64,000 nucleotides of DNA, from contig CM039196.1 in NCBI GenBank assembly GCA_008360975.2, positions 930,001 through 994,000 of the forward strand. The letters run 5' to 3'. The notes under the pieces are model-generated. The model had not been told where the DNA came from, did no database searches, and saw only the letters and a program-made list of their open reading frames with translations. The DNA is from Lichenostomus cassidix. Taxonomy: Eukaryota > Chordata > Aves > Passeriformes > Meliphagidae. Shown here piece by piece: positions 59,483 through 64,000 of the stretch; within the stretch, counting starts at the first letter, position 1; the number at the start of each line of letters is the position of its first letter. The translations under genes and the position numbers were made by a program.

Positions 59483-59703
59483 AAAAAAAAACCAAAAACC
59501 CAACCCAGAAACCCCAAAACAAAAAAACCCCAAACCAAACAAAAAAAATTTTAAAAAAACTACAAAAAAACCAACCCAAAACCCAACAAAAACTCAAAAA
59601 ACAAACAACAAAAAACCCCCTAAAAAACAAGAACAACAACAAAACAAAAAAACACCCAAACAAAAAAAAAGTCACCAAAAAAACCCCCAAAAAACCCCCA
59701 AAT
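59483..59703. repeat. A/C low-complexity tract
   Basis: Nearly all A and C on the plus strand (AAAAACCC-type) over about 220 bp. It generates an artificial Lys/Asn/Pro-rich ORF on plus and a Phe/Leu-rich one on minus. Confidence 0.9.
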
Positions 59704-59885
59704 TTCAGCACCGCAGACCCTTTCAGGCAGCGAGGGTCACTCAGCCGAGCTGCTCTGAGCGCAGGGAGCTTCCCGAGCAGCAGAGCTCAGGGAGGAAGGA
59801 GGAGCAGCTGGCAGAGCAGGCAGGACGTGTCGCATGCCAGGCTTGGAGTGCCACCTCCTGGCTCCCGGAGCCGCCTGGCCAGCCT

Positions 59886-60095
59886 CATCCCCATCCTCAT
59901 CCTAATCTTCATCCCTCCTTCCCGATCCTCATCCTTATCCTCATCCCTGCATCCTGAACATCCTCATCCTTATCCTCATCCCTGCATCCTGATCATCCTC
60001 ATCCCAGCACAACCCAATCCTCATCCCAGCACATCCCGATCCTCAACCCTGCACATCCCGATCCTCATCCCGATCCTCATCCCTCCATCCCTGCC
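59886..60095. repeat. CCTCATCC-type imperfect satellite
   Basis: CATCCTCATCC and CCGATCCTCATCC units repeated irregularly over about 200 bp. Confidence 0.85.
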
Positions 60096-60340
60096 CCGGA
60101 GCATTCGGAATTCCCTGGATTTTTCCTCACTTGTGGCCCTGAGGAATTTCCTCTTGGCTCTTCAGCTCCTGCCCCTCCCCATTAGCAGCCTGCCTTCATT
60201 AACCTCGGGGTTCCAGGAGGATTTTTCTCCCTGCAGGCGATGAGGAAAGCCCTGGCTGGCAGCCCAGGACAGGCAGTGCTGGTGACAAGGGCAGCACAGG
60301 AGCTCTGGGGGTTCTGTGCCAGGTGATGCCAACGTCCTGC

Positions 60341-60594
60341 TGCAGCTCTGGGATCAGTGATGCCCTAAAATCCTATTTTACCTGGTAAAAACATCAGGCA
60401 GACCCAGCACTATAGGGGAAAAGGGTATCACTTTGGTTTTAAAGGATCCTTTGGTGCTCAGCTCAGCTGCAGCCCTGGGATCAGTGATGCCCTAAAATCC
60501 TATTTTACCTGGTAAAAACATCAGGCAGACCCAGCACTATAGGGGAAAAGGGAATCACTTTGGTTTTAAAGGATCCTTTGGTGCTCAGCTCAGC
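60341..60594. repeat. 127-bp tandem duplication
   Basis: Copies begin at 60341 and 60468 (TGCAGCTCTGGGATCAGTGA and TGCAGCCCTGGGATCAGTGA) and differ at very few positions across 127 bp. Confidence 0.92.
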
Positions 60595-61728
60595 AAAGGT
60601 GGGAACACCCTGAGAAGCACTCTCTGTATAATGTGTATACAATTTTATGCACCTCACAAATTAGCCTATCTACCCCAAATCCCCCAAATAGAAACTTAAC
60701 AAATGAACTAATGTCCCTCTACTCTAATTACTAAAGGGCTGCAGATCTGATCTGAACTTGGGGTTCACTATGCCAGCTTAACACCACAGAGTTCCCATGT
60801 CCATACAGACCTTAAATGGACATTTGCAGACAGAATTTGAAGTTAATTCACCCCAAAGAACAAGACAACCTTCTCCAATCCCCCCAGAACACAAGTTATG
60901 ACATCACATCTCTGAGTTTCCCAATTCAAGGCAAGAAACAAACGTGGTTAGAAAGATGCTCGATGAGAGAAGAGACAAATGGGCTAATCAGGTGAATACT
61001 TCTCCTTAAAGTGACTCCTCAGCATTTGGAGGGTTTTATGTCCATTACCTCAGCTAGGCTGACATCAAACTTCCTGGCTGCCTGTCCCTCCGTGTGCTCA
61101 CACTGCTACAGAGACTGCTGCAGAACATGTGCTTCCTGCCAGCTGAGCAGCTTGGGCAATTAAAAAGGTCATTCATTAGTGCCTTTGCAGGGCCTTGGCT
61201 GGATCCTGATTCCCACAGAGTCTGGGAGCAGATCCCTAATTTGTCCCCAAATTTCCTGAGTGTTCCCCAAACCCCCAGCTCTGAAGGGCTCTGCTGTCCC
61301 CTTGCTCTGCAGCACAGCGAGTCCCACAGAGGCTCTGCAGTTTGCTGATAATTCCACATAAAATACACATTAAATCCACCTAATGCAGCTGCCTGCTTTG
61401 AGGTGCTTTCCTGGGAATGTTTCCATCTCCCTCCCTGCTCCTCCCAGCTGGCCTGGCCAGAGCTCTGCTTTTGGGTTTTGGATTCTCCATGTGGTTTGTC
61501 ACTGGAAGCAACTCAGAGCAATCCCTCTTAGCATCACCCCATCACTGAATTGGATTAGCTGCTGGTTTAATTTGGTGAATGGTTAATTAGGGTCTGCTGA
61601 TTGATGGATTCAGTTTCAATAGCAGCCTGTGATGGATGCATTTTTCTCCTCTGGTGGTTCAGTGAAGCAATACTGGGTTAGTTTAGTAATGCCCCTGCTC
61701 TGTTTTATATTTATTTGCTCATATTCTT

Positions 61729-61794
61729 TAATAAAACCCGGAATTTTATTAATTTTTTTAATAAAACCTTTTTCTTTTTTTTTAATAAAACATA
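61729..61794. repeat. T-rich segment with three TTTAATAAAAC repeats
   Basis: TTTAATAAAAC occurs three times with T-runs between, giving three AATAAA hexamers on the plus strand. This could be a poly(A) region of an unknown transcript or simply low-complexity DNA. Confidence 0.6.
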
Positions 61795-64000
61795 GGACTG
61801 GTTATTTCATCAAGGCAGACCCTGGCTCATCAATCCAAAACTGAAGGCAATTTAAACCAGGGTATTAAAATGACTGAATTAAGAGAGGACAGGGCAAAAG
61901 CTGGGGAGACCTAGAGGCTTTCTCTTCTCCTGCCTTTTCCACACACAGTTTCACTTTCCCCTTCTCTCTGCCCCAATGGTTTATCCTATAATAGCATAAC
62001 ATTTTTATAATAAAATATTTTTATAAGAGAACATAACTTGCTCTAGGTGCACACAACAGATTTTAACCTGTTTAGGACCAGACCAAGGCAGGAATATTTC
62101 CATACAGCTGGCCACGTGGAGCTGCCACACCTCTGCCTTGTCTTGTTGAGGCTTTTTTGGTTTTTTCTTTTTATAAACAGTGTTCCCCTCACCTCTGTGC
62201 CGTTTGTCTCTTCTAACCAGGTGGCAGCTGAATGAGCAGAGCTCTGCTAGAGCAATTCCTACATGGACAGAGGATGCTTTGGGAGGAGGAGGAGGGAGGA
62301 GCCTGGAATGTGGAGGGTTCTCCAAAAACCTGCATTTATACTTTCTTTACACTTAGAAACAAGCGATTTTCCCATCATCTGAAACACATGGAGTCACTGC
62401 AATTAGCTGCTGGTGAATTGAGTATTCCCTTGTTGCTGGTTGGCACAGATTATTTTCTTTTTAATCTGCTCATTTTCCAAATCCATATTGTTTTTCAGTA
62501 TCTGCTGCCATTTTCTTCTCATTTCTGCAGCTTCCTTGCACAGTTTAGGGACACTGAATGTGAAACAGAACTTTTTTCTGTGCCCACAGAGCTGCACAAA
62601 CCCCCAGCAGCCCCCAGCTCCCTGCAGGAAAACACACCTGGATTTATCCTGGTTGCTCCTTCCCAACTGGGAACAAATCCCTTTTGCTCCACATTTGGGG
62701 AAAAACCCATTTTAATCTGCTTGGTGAGTTCCCAGTCAGTCAAACAGCCACTTCCCAGCCCTGCTCATTTCTCTGCCCATTTCCCTCATCCCCCAACACG
62801 ATCCTGCATTTTATTTCTGCCAGAGCAGCCTTTAAAACAAGACACACAATCCCTACAAAGCAGAGCAGATATTCCTGGAGTTCTTCTGCAAAGCACATCA
62901 GACTCTCGCTGTGCTGATGGATGTGGAGTGATGAACCCACAGGCAGGATGGAAAAAGCAAATGGCAGATCCCAAACCACTGGGGTGGAGTGGAAGAATGG
63001 GAAATGGTGCCTTGGTTTGCCAAAGTGTTTCTGTTAAGGAATATTAATCTTTTCAGACAATCCACGCAGAGGCCCTGCAGCAATATCATATTAAATTAAT
63101 GGAGTCCCATCAGTATGGTGGCCTCAGCTCAGGTTTATAAGATGTGGTGTCATCACACCAAGGCAGAGTCCCTGGGTAATTCTGCTCTATGGCAGTTGTA
63201 CAAAATGACACTGATGTGACAATCCTGAGCATTTGGGGTGCCTTTCTGTCCCAAATGGGGCTCTGCAGCTCTCCAGCAGCAGCCTCACCAGCTGGGCAAC
63301 TCAATTTGGGAACCAAAATCTTCCCCAGCGTCAGAAAATATGAAATGAGCAGCTTTACAACAGCACTGCTCCTCACAGAGCTCCCCAGGGGTTGTGCAGA
63401 TCTCACCCCCACAGCAGGAAAATTATCCAGGAAAAACCACAACAGTCATGGAAATGATAAAGATTACAGAAGGCAAACTAGGAAAACAAGCCTGCCCTTC
63501 ACACAACTGTTCTCTCATTCCTCATTTCTGCAACAAAAGCTGTCCACACCTCTTTCCACCTGCCCTCTCCCCACAGGTGCAAACCATGAATTCAAACCAG
63601 TGGCTTTTCATGGGTAAAGCTGGCAGTTAAATCTGCACCCTCAGGAAGCTGGATGGCAGCTCAAGATATCCACATGAGCAAATAAAGTGAAAAACGACAA
63701 TATGAACAATAAAGTGAAAGAAACATGCAGTGAACGAGCAAAGTTTGACACAGCAGAACTGCAATCCTCAGCCAAGTGCCTCCTGCACTGTGACAGTGGC
63801 AAAACCACCCAGAAATTCCTGCAAGATTCCCCTCCCTCCTGCACTGGGAGCCAGACAGAAGAGCCCAGATAATTACAGTGCTGCAATCTGCTTGTGAAGA
63901 GTTCCAGCCCCAGCTGGGGCTTCCAGGAATTCAGTAGCTACTCACACGATTTGGATTCAGACATTAAACCTGTCCCTGGCACTTCAGGCTCAGAGGGGCT

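Larger units (their letters stand above)
49361..64000. other. Intergenic region without recognised genes
   Basis: No recognisable protein-coding exon on either strand. It contains a poly(A) run near 49725-49741, GC-rich tandem arrays at 53.3, 54.4, 55.3 and 60.3 kb, and low-complexity A/C-rich DNA at 59.48-59.70 kb. There is a CCTCATCC-type repeat at 59.88-60.09 kb and an unassigned 271-codon ORF at 62.2-63.0 kb. From human synteny TMEM132C could lie further right, but no exon of it was identified. Confidence 0.6.

Noticed and set aside
59368..60243. 291-codon plus-strand ORF
   Set aside because: Runs through an A/C low-complexity tract and a CCTCATCC satellite; the composition is an artefact.

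Overview
The window is vertebrate nuclear DNA, almost certainly avian. Its coding exons are short and separated by long AT-rich introns, it carries CR1-type LINE 3' ends (clearest near 0.86-1.12 kb), and it has CpG-island promoters and many local minisatellites. The species cannot be named from the sequence alone. There is no bacterial, phage or organellar content.

Two genes can be supported exon by exon, arranged head to head. GLT1D1 (glycosyltransferase 1 domain-containing 1) lies on the minus strand. Its first six coding exons occupy 22,709 down to 5,365 and encode about 156 residues; the rest of the gene lies beyond the left edge. SLC15A4 (PHT1, the endolysosomal proton-coupled histidine/oligopeptide transporter) lies on the plus strand and is complete: eight coding exons from 26,350 to 47,922 join in phase into a 581-residue protein. 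The 3'UTR and three AATAAA signals follow, near 49.2-49.3 kb. I recall the same divergent pairing from human chromosome 12q24.

The roughly 3.6 kb between the two start codons holds two separate GC-rich promoter regions. The one beside GLT1D1 carries a 44-bp minisatellite. The one beside SLC15A4 has a CACGTGAC E-box and a tandemly duplicated 63-bp module containing a CCAAT box and a GC box. The first 22 kb is GLT1D1 intron sequence with CR1, AT-rich and minisatellite blocks, including a 22-24 bp array at 20.16-20.72 kb that creates large artefactual ORFs. From about 49.4 kb to the end I find no recognisable gene. That stretch is intergenic, with several GC-rich tandem arrays (53.3, 54.4, 55.3, 60.3 kb) and A-rich or C-rich low-complexity DNA.

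I found no previously undescribed system. The points most worth following up are the poor splice donor after SLC15A4 exon 1, a consensus splice donor in the SLC15A4 3'UTR followed by five donor-bearing 64-bp repeats, the duplicated promoter module, and an AT-rich insertion flanked by 13-bp direct repeats inside one of two copies of a dispersed element.
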